Assembly (NCBI GenBank): GCA_910591455.2
Contig: OU342823.1
Coordinates: 17,135,219-17,199,218, forward strand
Origin: Pholis gunnellus
Taxonomy: Eukaryota; Chordata; Actinopteri; Perciformes; Pholidae
Length of the DNA stretch: 64,000 nt
Direction: 5' to 3'
In this document: piece after piece, positions 1 through 13,500 of the stretch
Layout of the letters: every line of letters starts with the position of its first letter
How positions within the stretch are numbered: the stretch's first letter is position 1
Translations under genes and position numbers: made by a program
The notes under the pieces: model-generated
Told to the model about the DNA's origin: nothing
The model's database searches: none
Seen by the model: the letters and a program-made list of their open reading frames with translations, nothing else

Positions 1-8
1 AGTTTTAA

Positions 9-120
9 CCTGTTCTTAAGTCATAAACACAGAAGAGAAAACAGTTCAGATCAGACTTGGATAATAGATCAGCAGAATTTCTTTTTTTTCTTCTCACTTG
101 CCTCTCAGGTCTTCCGTAGC
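9..120 (+). repeat. dispersed repeat family R1, copy A
   Basis: Starts ctgttcttaagtcataaa and ends cctctcaggtcttccgtag. Shares order and sequence with copies B (47237-47318) and C (61657-61759). I do not recognise the family. All three copies are in the same orientation. Confidence 0.75.
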
Positions 121-3100
121 TTTTACTCACGATGCACCGACTTGAGGTCATAGTCAACCTCTCTTCTTATTCACCACTACATCACTGGCTATCACTCTGG
201 ACAAAGAGGACATAATTAACCGACGCTCCTCCATAAATAACACCAAAACATCTCGTCCGATGTCTGTCTCGTTGACTGTACCTGTGTGTCTGTGTTCTCT
301 TGTGTATGTCTTCGTGGTTCGAGGGTGTAGGTGCCTGTTGCTCTCATGTCTGACTATTCTCTTTAACATGATGTTGTGCCTCTCTTCTGGCTTCTCCTTT
401 CTTTCCCTTCTCATCACCAGAGGACGCTGACTATAGTAGCGGATTCCAGCTAGGTGAGAGACGTTGCCTCCTTCTCTTCCTTCTGTCCTCTGTCCTCTGC
501 CCTTTTGTCCCTTCGATGAATTAACAGTTTGGACAGTGGGCCAGGATTGTGTTAGATTTACATGAATCCTCTCCGTTATTCCCCTTAGCCCCTCCTTCAT
601 AGTCCAGCCTTCATAGCGTGTGCCACATTACCAAGACATTATCAACCCTGACAAATAGTTATCTGCTTTTCATAATGTACTTGACGTGTTTCCTAACTCA
701 TTCAACTTGGACTCGCATGTGAAAAACACAAGGAGCGGTTCTGTAGCGGTTCAGAAGCCCTACGGTGTGCTATTTGTGCCCATGAGTCCACTGGCAGATC
801 TCGCTGTGGGCTTGCAGACGTCTTCGAGAACAGCTCTGGATGAGTTTGGGTTAAAAGGACGGCTTGGTTTTTTTTGTTGCACGCTTTGTCCTGGAGGTCC
901 GGCTCCGGCGCCGGCGTCGTTGATGTGGTCCCGGTCAGAGTTAATGACAATTACCGTGGGCCGCTTTGGTTCTGCAGCCCTTTCCAGAGAGCTGCTTCCA
1001 ATTCTGCGTCTTGTACAGAAAATGCTCCCCATCATGATTTTATTACCACTGTCGTTTTCCCGACAAAATCATAAGGTATCGTCCCGCTGGAGGACCACAG
1101 GCCGTACCAGCTGGCTCGTACACGCTCGTCTGCCCATCTGACGTTTTTTTCTTTCGTTTCTGTCTCTTTATATCTCGCTCTGTCTCTCTCAGTCTCCCGC
1201 TCTGCGTCCCATTCGGTCTATATTCAGAGGTTGAGGTCGAGAGGTGAACTCTCCTTTGCACACTACACCGTTCAGAGTCCAGATTTCGCAGGATATCCAG
1301 TGCACACGCGAGTTTATAAATACGGATTTTGAGCCATGTCTGCCAAGCTCAATCAGGGTCACTTCCCGAGGCCGAACCATGCCAAACACCAGTCCGTTTT
1401 TTCCACTCCTCTCCGTCCCCTTCAGGCTTGCCCTTACTGTCACCCTGCCTCCTCCGTGAGGTCAATGACCTCAGCCTCTCCTCTTCCTCCTCGGTACCCG
1501 AACAACATCCAGTGCTCTAGCGGGTTAGCAGCATTTCTCGACTCCAGCAGCCCAGAACGAGGTTTAACTGAAATCAGAGAACCTCAGGAGGAAGAGAAGA
1601 GAGAGAGAAAAAAAAATAGTGTAAGTTATAATAACATCTTCTCTATGCGAGTACTTGCTGCATGGCTTTTCAGCCTGTTGGATGTGGTTCTGTGATTTAG
1701 AGTTGGCCCGTCCCTAAAAGTTTGAAATCCTAGAACTTACAGATGCTTTTGCAATGCTACTGAGGTTGCATGGGGAAATAAAAGAGGCGGTGGGAAAGGG
1801 GGGGGGGCAGTTGTTGTCCTTAGTTTTTGGTTCGTTTTCCCTTCATACCTCTCTCAGTGATGCAACGTCTGTAAGGTCCTCGGCCAAAAGGGATCCTGGA
1901 GCACTACTGGGGAGGGGAGGGGGGCGAGCAGATCCCTGTGCTCAGATGTTGATAGATTTTAGAGCCAGCAAACTGGAGAATCAGACCTAGGAGGAGGAAA
2001 ACTGCATCCCATGGTGCCTTCTTATCAGGTCTTTCTAGGAAGCTTTGAGACTTTTAACTCTGTACAGAGAATTAAAGAGCAGCTTTGACACCCAGGACAC
2101 TTTTTTTTTCTTTTTTTTTTTGTGTAGAAGACGCACAAAGACATCTGTTTTTCCAGTGATCTGTAGGTGCACTCAGCTCGAGAGACAAGAAAATCCAAAC
2201 ACTAACTGTGACATAATCTCAATAGTCACACACTGAATATCCAAAGAGAAAGCTGGGTGGAAGGATGGAAGGCAAGCAAGTAGCTCCAAATCAGTTAAAG
2301 CTGAACGATCCGGGGCTGGAATATCCATCAGCCCCTCTCATTCCAATTATGTCCAAGTAATGGAAATAAAATGGTTAAAGTGTTATTAACTGAAACAAAA
2401 AATGCTCGATTTCCAAAATGACAGCAGTCCATCAGGCTGCAGATTCAAGGTTAGGTTTGTTAGTCAGTTTTTCCCCCCATCTGTGTCCAAACATCTGTAG
2501 ATTGAAATGATACACATTTTTATGGAGGGGTGCTTTAATCAGCATTAGGAACTCGAGTTGTTCCGATTCCAGTGTCGGAAATGCCTCCAGTACAGCCCGA
2601 AATGCTGGATCAGGTACCTGCAAGTCTATTCACCGACCCAATACCTCAAGAGCATATTATCTATCGGCTCAATTACTCCACATAGGAACACGTTGCACTC
2701 GCTACCCAAGTCCTTACACCGATCAGCACTGCACACGTGAAAGAAGCTGCGAGACGGAAGCGAGGCGGCTCGCACAGATGATCGGCTGCATCTGTGCGAA
2801 AGAGCCGTCTCACTTCTTTCTCATCTTTCTTAAGATTCGCACATGCGCAATAAGGAGAGCGTAATGTTAGCCAGAGCTGGCAAAATATCAGCAATTTGGC
2901 AATATTTTACACAGGAAAATCTGTCAAACTAAGAAGTTCTATGGCATTCATTCTCTGTACGCATTTACTCATGTTTTACAAAGGTTTTAGGCCAAGTTAG
3001 GCCATACAACAATGATAGCAATCACACATCAATACAGGGTATATAGTTGTTGTTTTGTTACACAGTGGTATCGATTCGGTTCTCTGTTTTGGCTGATACG

Positions 3101-5080
3101 CATGTTCAGGTATGAGACTCATGACGGAAAAAACGGTATCGTAACATCTCTATTAGCACCAAACATTGTAGTTGTTTATAGAGTCTAAACAGAGACATGT
3201 AAATTCCTTGAATGCGATTTTGTAGTAGAGCCTCTTCCCCATCTGAGCATCAGACTGATAAGACAAACAGGAAAGCATTCATTACAGTACTTATGGCCCT
3301 CAGAGGGCCCCTTTGGCATGTTGATAGTGGCTTCAAGGACAGAAGTACTTGTGTGTGCGTACGTGTTTTTTCTTCTTTCTTTTTTTTTGCCAACACATAA
3401 GGCATCAGGCATCGTTTTGAGACGAGACATTCCTCAGCCCAAAGAGCTGTGGGATAAGACGGAGGGGAAAAACAAATAGCATTTGACACAAATGGACCTC
3501 TCGCAGCCAAAGGTCTAGAGCGCTGTTCCACCGTATAAGCCCGTAACACTTGGGTCGGGTACCACTTTCCAAATGCTTAGCGCGGGGGCCGTGGAAACTA
3601 CTCCCAGAATGTGTTCTCCCCAGATAACGCTCTAATGGGTTCACCGCCGTGGACTGCCACACGTACATTTCAAATGGCAAGACCTATACGAACTTTGCCT
3701 TTTGGCTACATTGAACTCTTGACTGAAACTTCCCTGAAGTCCGGGTGTTGGGTCATGCACTTTGTGTTTACACTGTCGTGACCTCTTCCAGAAACGGTTG
3801 ATACGATCAAATATTCTGAGATCAGCCATGGAGCCCACTTTTACTACAGTACCGAAATCATTTTCACAGATGCCTGTTAACAGTTGTGCGGAGGGATCAT
3901 TTGAAGGACACACGCCTGTCTGTCGTGGTATGTCCCCTTCCTTCTTTTCACTTGCTAGCCTTTCAGAACTCCTTTTTCCTGCCAATTCCTCTCCTGATTC
4001 CTCTCCTCTCCTGATTCTTCTTGAAACCTCTGGAGGCGTTTTACAGTACATTATGTTGGCCCTCAAAGACAAGGTTCAACTTCTGTCTCCAACAGTCGAG
4101 CATGTTGCATTGTATTATGCGAGCAATAAGCAAGCAGAGCGGTCCCTCTTTCTACCCCGGGCTTCTGCATTTTTTGTCATTATGAGCAGCCACGCTCCCT
4201 CGTCCTTTTACTCAGTGTTGGGGTAATAACAGCTGACGGTGTGGAAAGCGTCCTCCACCTCCCCAGCTGCCCGCCATGAGCCTTCCTCATCCCCCACCAA
4301 CCGAGCCAGGCAGTGGGCACGCATAGTGGGGCCGAGAGAGCCGGTAATGCTTCCCACATTTTGGTGCCCAGGAGCGTTACAGCGGCAAACCGCAGCGTGC
4401 GGCGTCGAGCCACGGGCGTAATGCTCACTTAATCCCCAGCTGCCATGCGCGCTTGATTCCATAGATGTCACCTCCATTAGTCCAGAGGAGAGAGAGGGCC
4501 CCCGCCGGGAGAGCCAGGATGGCACAGGAGCTGTCAGCGCGGTCTCCTGTAGTTAGGCCACGGGCCTCAGACGGCGGCCCTCGCAGCACCGGGGCCTCGC
4601 AACAGGTGGTTTCACTATGAGCCTGGTCCTCTTAGCTACACCGCACGTTTTCTGTCTCCCTCTCTGCACTTAATGAAGTTTGATTGGAGGGGAAAATGTC
4701 TTTTTTTTTTTCTACGTGTGATGTCTGGAAGACCCGATGCCGGTATTGTTCTCAGGCTTCTCCTCTATCAGACGTCTAGGCAAATGCACGACTCAAGTCT
4801 TTTTCGAGTCATCTGTTATTTTTTTTACGAGCCTTTGTCTTGCTGCACTGTACTTCTCTTTCTTTACAGCGGTAGCCATTTCCCTTTTTTTTTTTTTGCA
4901 GGTGCGGGTTCGTAGCAACGCACGGGATAATCGTGTCCGAGTGGGCAGTTTTCATTCGCCGTTAGGGTCGCAGAGGCCTCCGGGGCGCTTTCTTTACGCA
5001 CATACTGAAAATTTCCTACGTGGCTGTAAGATATTATCACTCTGGAAAATGGGCTTGAAGGACTGCTGGCGACTTCCAAA

Positions 5081-5082
<2 letters not shown>

Positions 5083-5127
<45 letters not shown>

Positions 5128-5236
5128 CATGTGCTTAGTCACAGCTTGTGTTTACACTACGTTAAATATGCTCATCTTTTTTCCCCCCACTTTTTTTTTT
5201 TACATGTTTCTGTTTTGCTGAAAGGACTTTGAATCA

Positions 5237-5317
<81 letters not shown>
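5083..5317 (+). repeat. two (GT)n microsatellites
   Basis: (GT)21 at 5083-5124 and about (GT)39 at 5239-5317, separated by 114 unique bases. Both lie in the first visible mpp7 intron. Confidence 0.95.
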
Positions 5318-5726
5318 GCAGTTTTGCAGTCACAGCCTGGTGCACGCCATTAGGAGGTACGTGCGTGCGTGCGTGAAGGAAACTTTAACTCCATACCCCT
5401 GAAGACTGAACACTTTTGCAGAAAAGCACACACCATTTCAGAGGAAATTCAAAACAGATCTATTGTCGACAAATTTGATGCGACCTGTCAAACCATTAAA
5501 TGAGGTACTGGATCTCAGTGCCACACATATCACGCATTCCTTTTCTACGAGTAAGCCTTTACGCTCGGATCATCCCGTGACAAACGTGCCGGTGTTCCAA
5601 CACAGCCGAGGCTTTCCATGACATGTCTGCGTTTGAACGGGACTCGTTCCTTAATTCTGGATCAAATTAACTCCCCTCTGTCTAATGCAGTCGCCATCAG
5701 TGCTGAAGATGAGAGCGTTGTCGGGT

Positions 5727-5773
<47 letters not shown>
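5727..5773 (+). repeat. 47-nt G run
   Basis: An unbroken run of G. Such runs are unstable and often miscounted in assemblies. Confidence 0.95.
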
Positions 5774-7407
5774 CTGGTGTTGCTGCTGAATGACGCTTTG
5801 ATTTATCCACCCTTAGGCAGCGCTAGACGGGAGGGCAGGAGAACTCTTCATCCGTTATTTGGATGGAGCTGTCTAGAAAGGTTTAAGTGATCTTGAGGGA
5901 TACTAGATTACTGAGCCCCCCCCCCCCCTCTGAGGGCCGACAATTTATAACCGCTGAGCCTCCTGCACCTGCGGAAAGTAAGAGGAGGTTGCCCTTGGCC
6001 CGAGCCCAATGAGATCGGAGCTCGTCATACTCTACGGCAGACAGAATTAACGGCTATCACAGTACTACTTAAAGCCTTATTAACCAGGAGTGTTTACATT
6101 GTGATAAATGGCTGACCAGACTGGGGGGGGGGGGGGGAGAGGGGAGAAAATTGACTGCTGGCTTTCAATAGGATATCAAGAACATTACACTTTTAATGTT
6201 TATTGTTATGATGTCAACCCGCGTGGGTATCGGTTACAGTCTGATGTCTTTACAGGAGAAATGCAGATGAGCGGTGTGTGTTTTTTCCACTGTGTGGCAC
6301 AGACCAACGCTCCCCGGGTGGGGCTACGGGGGGGGGGGGGGCGAGGGTGCTGAATGAGTAGATGAACCGCAGGAGGAATGGCACAGAATAAGAAATAAGC
6401 CACAACTTGCCCACAGTGGAACAAAGTCTGCCCCCGAATGTTCAGTGTAACACTATATTCGGTACTCGGGCGCCCGTGTACAATCCTACGTATACACGAG
6501 CCCACGCAAAAAAAAAACACTAGTTAGTCTGTTCCAATGACTTACGGCGTGTTTCATTTGTAACTCGGCATAGGTCCGTAACGCCATCCGTTATTGAGGG
6601 ACTGTTTTGAAAAGAACAAGCCGAGAAGAATGCAGTCTCTCTCTCTCTCTGTGTGCACAGCCTCGCAGTGGTTTGAAGATATTGTGGAAAGCATTAAGGG
6701 GAGCGGCTATCAGGAGCAGTTTCAAGTCCCGATTCTGCTCCCAGTCCATCATTTTCATGCCACCTTTATCTTGCATCGTATTTTTCAAGTTTAATAATTA
6801 CTGATTAAAAACTGGAATAATGAAAGAGAAGGCTGCAAACAGCCCGTGGAAGTACGCAGAAATAGGTTATTAGACTTCTGGCGATTTGACAAATTTCTTT
6901 TTAAGGTTCCGCCAACATCTGCCATGAATATGAAACCAAAGTTCTCAAATTGGGGGGGGGGGGGTAAATGTCTCCCTTTGATCCGGTCGTTGATTATATG
7001 CCCACTCTTGGATTGGTATGAGAAGCCTTCGTGACGGCGCACACCATAAACCAATCAGAGATGACGGCTGATGGGAAGTGACCCATGCACGCGCGGTGGG
7101 GTAACCTTTCCTGAGCCAAACAACACTAAAGGACACACGCGTACATAGACGCACTACAGCCATTCACCAACTATACATTCATATACCGTAGCAGTCAATT
7201 ACATGACAAGAACATCTTTCGTTTCTTCCGTATCACACGATTAACTCTTAGTAGAAATGTGGTTTGAGAGACCACAGGGTTCAAGACGTGTGGAGGCGTT
7301 TGCCAAGATCCTGAACTGACCATAAATCTTTTTAGGTATATTTTAGTTTAACGCGTCTCTTTCTGTCTCCTCTCCCCCTCCTCTCTCTTTTTCATCCTCA
7401 CCTCCAG

Positions 7408-7578
7408 CTGGGTTCAGGAGGAGCTTCCGTCTGAGCAGGAGGGACAAGAAGACCAACAAGTCCATGTACGAGTGCAAGAAGAGCGACATGTACGACATGG
7501 CCGACGTGCCCACGTACGAGGAGGTCACCCCGTACCGCAGGCCGAGCGGAGACAAGCACAGGCTGGTGGTCCTAGTGG
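7408..7578 (+). CDS. mpp7: mpp7 exon: HOOK region and first GUK strand
   Basis: Acceptor cctccag ends at 7407 and donor gtgagt begins at 7579. The exon starts with the last two bases of a split codon. It encodes GFRRSFRLSRRDKKTNKS, the basic stretch that in p55 MAGUKs binds FERM/4.1 proteins, then DVPTYEEVTPY and the first beta strand of the GUK fold (RLVVLV). The acceptor is preceded by a natural pyrimidine-rich tract at 7355-7405. I did not find the preceding exon, which should encode the end of SH3, between 1 and 7407. Confidence 0.95.
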
Positions 7579-10500
7579 GTGAGTAGAGGACTGGACTCCA
7601 AAATAAAAAAATATAAAAGCTATGATGTCACTGCTTACCTCATTGTGTTTGGGGGGGGGGGGGGCTGTTAAACTTGGCACTGTAGATTTTAATAAAGCTC
7701 CTCACCTCCCAGCATGCAGATCACGCTAACGACTGCTGGCTCAGAGTTTCGCAGCCCCAGGTGGCCTGGCCTCGCCCTCCCGCGACCCTCGACCCCAAAA
7801 AAAGAGCTTCCCGAAGCGGGAACTTGCCCGCAGTCATCCAGGGACTCGCCAATTTCGACTTTTAGCACTCTGGGTTAATCGCCGGAGTAGACCTCGTATT
7901 AATCTGTCACATTTAGTAGTTTCATTTACGGCACCCCCACACTCTAAATGTCCTTTCAATTTCTTTCCCCCCGAGCCGATGGAATTGTTAACACTCGAGG
8001 AGCGGGTGTTACAAAAGCCCCCCCGAAGAGCTTTACAACGTGCCACGGTCTTGAGAATGAATTTAGCGGCTTCTCGTGCTGTATTTGCGGTTGGAAGACG
8101 AGCGTCGCCAGTGAACGCTGGAACAATATGCTAAGCCAGGTGCCACAGCATGGACTTAAATCTTTCTCGGCACCAACTGTGCTCGGTGAGCCTTTTTCAC
8201 ATTTGACTTCTTTAGGTTTGTTAATCAGGACAAAAAAAAAAAGAAATGACAAGAATATCCCAGACACGGATGGAACAAAACATTCCTTACATTTTCAGCG
8301 TGATTCATTCCAATCTATTTCCATTCATCCAGAGAAGAGGTGCGCTCTAAAGTCTGCCCCGGTCTTTCCACTCCACATATTCTGATTTTTTTTTTTTTAA
8401 ATGTTAAGGTTAATCTGGGAATGAACACCACTGGCAACGAGGTCTCTCTCCCTTCATTTGTTGTCCTCTCACGCATGCTCTCTGCAGAGTCCTGCTCCGA
8501 GCCCGACGGACCAGGCCTCGGTTCACACGGAGCATGGACTTCATCAGGCGCGTTGCAAATTAGCAGGCCCGTTTCCTCGCCAGCATGCCACAGCCCTTCC
8601 ACAGAGGATGCTGAACCTCTCCCGCCTGTCACGCTAATGTAAATATTTTCAATTAACGTCCATAATTTGGAGGACAACCTATATGGACAATTTCACACGT
8701 AACGAAGCGGAGGGCCAGGGAAAGATCTGCTTTATGTTGCCCTGCCTCCCTCTCTCCTTCTGCCTCTCCCCGGAGTCTCTTGATTTTTCTTATTCAAAAT
8801 CTTTTTCCCTCCAAAGGTTACTCTGTAAGTGCTCTTTCCTTTTTCTGTTCAGGGGTGAGACACGTTATTCCTCAACATAAGCGCATGTGTTTTCTATACT
8901 CTTCATTTAATCTATTTGAGCAAGTTGATTCGTTTAGAAGGGCTGCGCGGTGGTGTCGTGGCTAGCGCTGCAAGAGGAGCCCGCGTTTGTTTTAGGTATA
9001 CCATTGAAATTCTCTGTAACTTTTTAAACATTGGCTCCTTGATTTTAGGCCGAGGCAGACGCACGCAGCTGCCGTTGTATGCACTGTTTGCGCGCTGTTA
9101 GCATTGTTAACTGTGAGCCGCCCGCTCAGCTGTCGCATATGCTCTGAACTTCGTACTGAGCACTTTTAATTGCTTTTTTTCCCTTAGAACAGCAACTGCG
9201 ACCGGCGTCCAGACAGTGGAGGTCCTAGTAGTGAACATGATATTTTTCTAAATTACTCTATAAGCCCACATAATAACATAGCTGGCTAATGAAATGCTAC
9301 TTAGCTCTGGAAGCCTACTAAGCTTGTTAGCTGGACATGCTAACAACTGCTAACTTATGTCAGAGCGGATAGACCCACTGTAATCCATTCCTTACACTCC
9401 TGCTCTTGTGTTGTTGTTTTTTAAAAGGCTAAAAAGCATTTAGCTTTAACTCTGCAGTACGAGTTCAACATGTGGAGAAGCTAAGCAGTGAGTGGGGGGA
9501 GGGGTTTAGTGTAATACTGCGTTGTTGTCGGGCTTGCAGACAGGACACCACCCTCCATGGCCTCCACATGACCCTCAGCCCTGCACTTTTTCCGTGCTGC
9601 TGCCCCCCCCCCATTATTTTTGTATCAACCATCCCCCTCCTCCCCCCCAAAGCTCTTCAGGAATGCCTGAAGGCGTCGCTTTATTAATGTGGACGCACGG
9701 GTCCACAGTACCCACTAATGAATGACCTGCTGCTGCCCACCTATCGCGCGGCGTCTGAGATCCGTTTCAAAGACAAATCAAGATGCTAATCTGGGTTATT
9801 TTATACATTTCAAATCAGACAGCCAATACAAATATATCTTTACATACTGCATGCATAATTTGACTAAACCACTGATGGTTTTTGAAGGAAATCTGATTAT
9901 TTAACCTGACAAAATGCTGTGCTGATTTCCACATTTCCCATGTAACTTGACACGCTGAACTTGCAGTAAGATTTTGATGAATTGAAAGCCTTTAGTTCGG
10001 GGGTTTAGCCCCAACACATTTTATATACAGCGAAGCCTAAGTGAATATTAACGCGGTATCCAAATATATAAAAGTGGAACTCCATTTCAACTCCTGATGA
10101 AAATCTGGTAGTATTGTAAATGCCCCGCGGTTACCACACAGCACCGCTGTCATCCTTTTAAATGGGGTAGCAGCAAAGCCAGCGCTACGTGTGTGAGCGG
10201 TGCTGTAATAGACCCTCGCCCTGGATGCGAGGCAGGCTGGGAGGTTTGAGGCTGGGTCGAGGCTCTGGGGTCCAGACAGAGCAAGGGTCTCGCCGGGCCT
10301 GGCCTCGGCCTCTCCGCGCACACTGCATGCGACGTGCTCCGCGCTTGGCCTGGAAGTTATCACGCTCGCGATATTAAAAGCAACTTCTCTAATGAGCACG
10401 GTAATGAAATCTGACACTTTTACCGGCACGGCAACGTGCAAGGCCAGGAGTAGCCTACCGCAAGAGGGCCAGCGAGAGAGACAAACGAGGAGGGAAACGC

Positions 10501-13500
10501 ATAAACACAACGTGAACACGGCAGCTTTGCCCAGAATTTTTTTTTTTAATTATTTGTGGCGTTCAGATTTATAATGTTGCTGTTGTGTTGGGGCATTGTA
10601 AAAGACAAACAATGCACAAAGAGGCGGCGTGTTTAAGGTCGGACGGTGGAACGGGACCACAGGGCACGGCTTCTGCTTGTAAAAGACCCCGGTGGTGGGC
10701 CCCGGTGGCGGGCCCCCTTGGCAGGCGGTGGCACAGCTGGAATAAGCTTTAATCGACATTTAAGGTATTGTGATGAAGGGCCTGCTGCCATGCATCATTG
10801 ATATCACTAGTGGCGAGCAAGGCAGCGACGTACAAGGTGAACATTGTTTTACGAGCGCGCAGAAGTGGGGGCCCGTTAGTCGCACTGAAGGTAGCCCGAA
10901 ACGGCGCCCCCGTTGGCTCCTCTCCGTGTCGCGGGGGCCCTGACATCCGCGTTCGGACTCAAGCAAACAAGCCTGTGTGGAGGCTTGAGGCCTGCCGGGA
11001 CGGGCCGTCTGCACCGCCGTTGATAGGGCCCATAAAAGAGCCTCTTTTTGCCACGCTCTGCCACCTTCAGCTCCTACAACAACATCGGGCCCGCAGCCTC
11101 GTTCAAACAGCACCCGCCGCATTCCTCCCGCGCTCCCGAAACAAATACAAAATGAACTCTATTTCCTCATCTTAATAAATCACCCGAGCGCTCAACCACC
11201 AGGTACTCTGTTGGTGGATTTATTTATTTTTTTCCCCCCTCACTGAAAAACTCCTTCTCCCCAGCTAAGATTGATTGCTGTCTTTGCTTGGCCATGTGCT
11301 TGTTTATGAGCGACGGTAACCGCAGAATACTTCGCGCCGTCGCTCCAAAGAGGGTCTGGGTATTTTTCTCTCTCTCTCTCTTTTTTTGAATTCACAGTGC
11401 GAGCGCGTCGAGGAAACAGATTTTATCGCTTTCAGCAGTCGCACAATGGGACCCAGACCATGTGTTGTCGGGTGCAAGAGGTAAAGCGCAGAGCGCGGGG
11501 TGTGAATTTGTCCGCGTGTGAAGGCTGCCAGGGTTCGGAGATTACGCTTAAAAGAGCCTCGTTGTCCACACCTATTTATCAGGTTGTGGATCACTCCAGC
11601 AGGCTTTCCTGCTTCACACCAGATGAGATGTGGAGGAGAAGTGCAGATAGCACGAGAGGAAACAGGAGCCCTCTTTCTCTTAGAAATACAGAGCTCGTCC
11701 TTTTTCAATATTTTCTCCCTCTCCCTCGCTTTCCGCCTAATCCGCCTCGCTGAGTGAACTCATTGTCCGTTTGTTTTAGAGGAGCGGCCTGCTAAACACA
11801 TTTGCCTGGAGGAACGAATTTCCAACGGGGTTTTGGACGCGATTGTAGTGCCTGCCCAGAACGTCAGGCATGCGAGGAATCCCGAGCCCCGAATCGAGCG
11901 CCGTCTCTCTTAACTGTCCGCGCACTGCGGCGCTGTGGTGGAACACCGAAAAAACGCCAAGCACCAAAACTGATTTCTTGTCCAGTCCGCTGAAGACGTC
12001 GATGCCAGTCGGTTTGAATTAGAGTGTAACACCCACCGAAATACCAGAGAATCTGTCTTTCACAGACAGAGGGAGAACTTAAAATAGAAGAGAGAACATG
12101 TGGATATTGATTCACGAGTGTGAGGGTTGCCATCTTTTTTTTTTTGTGTTCCTTAATATCAAAGTTCCACAGATGAATCAATCGTCAATACTCCAATAAC
12201 CTCTCCCGCCTTCCCTCTTTCTAACTCATTGCCTCAGTTTCCCCGCTGGGGATGTGGTGGAAAGTCTTGCAACAGTACTGGAAATACTACTCTATACCTC
12301 TACTGTGTACCTATGATGGAGGTGCAGCGTTCCGCCAAACTACAATGAGAGACAACCTTGTTAAAAATGAACCTGTAACTGTAGTAACTTGCTTTTTCAC
12401 ATCAAATCAATTCTCTTTGCTCCAAAGGCTTCATGGGTTGATTGTGTTTTAATAGAATATGGAGTTAAATTTACACTGTGGTGAATTGATTTAATATTAC
12501 ATAACACAAAACCTAAAAGAATACTTCCTTCGAGGGGGGACTCCGGTCTAAGAGGTAGAGTAAGCATAGTCTGCTCATCTGTTTATTAAACCCAGAGTGA
12601 AAATACTCATCGCAGCAGCAAGAGGTAGGAAAACAGAGAACTATTTTAATAAAAGAATAAATGATTTAAAGAGAATTAGGACATTATCTTAAAAAGAAAG
12701 TTGTAAAAAATAAGAATTATACACATAGTCTATAGAAGTATAATGAGTAAATATAATTCAATATGAAATAAACTCGTGCCAGATATGTAACTACAGCTCT
12801 TATAGTAATGATCATGCTAGTAATATATCATGGTGGATCAGGAGCAGGTGTACTGTTGTAATGTGTGTAAACCGATTTGCACCACGTTCTATGTGAGAGA
12901 AGGTGGTGATGGATTATGGGACATCCGTCACATTACCGGTGTGTCTGTGTTTGTGCAGGACCCGCAGGAGTCGGCCTGAATGAGCTCAAGAGGAAACTGT
13001 TGATCTCAGACCCCCAGCACTTCAGTGTGACCATCCCACGTAAGTTCTCTCCACTCAGGTTCGATCAAGCCCTGTTTGTGCATGTGTGTCACTGGTCAAA
13101 TCCAGCATTCGTTTAGCATCTCTCCCAACCGTTCGTGTGTGTGTGTCTGTGTGTCTGTGTGTCTTATGTGTGAACGTGTGTTTTGTACATTGTATCCATA
13201 AAGCTTAAGCCTTTTACCGGAGCATGGTTGTAGATCTGCTATTTATTGGCAAATCACTTTTTAAAGGGAATGAAAACACCGTTTGGCTTCCTCCATAATA
13301 TGCTGCATTCACACCAGCTCGTAAGAAAGCCAGGTGCATTGTGGGACATCGGAAAACAGCACATTGTAGGTTGAACAGCACAAATAATAATTCCGATCAA
13401 GCTACAATAAAAAGGACTTTAAATTACGCTATATAACAGGCTTACAAAATATTTAAATATGTTAAAGGTGACATTTGTATAAAAGTTCATCCGTAGCACA

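Larger units (their letters stand above)
1..7407. other. mpp7 intron (no exon found)
   Basis: No coding sequence I can support. It holds copy A of a three-copy dispersed repeat (9-120), a degraded foldback near 2738-2830, (GT)n arrays (5083-5124, 5239-5317), a 47-nt G run (5727-5773) and shorter G/C runs at 5918, 6122 and 6330. The mpp7 SH3 exon is expected upstream of this stretch. Confidence 0.7.

Noticed and set aside
154..600. 148-codon frame on the - strand
   Set aside because: Intron sequence with arginine/glutamate-rich, domain-free translation and no splice or start context that fits a gene.
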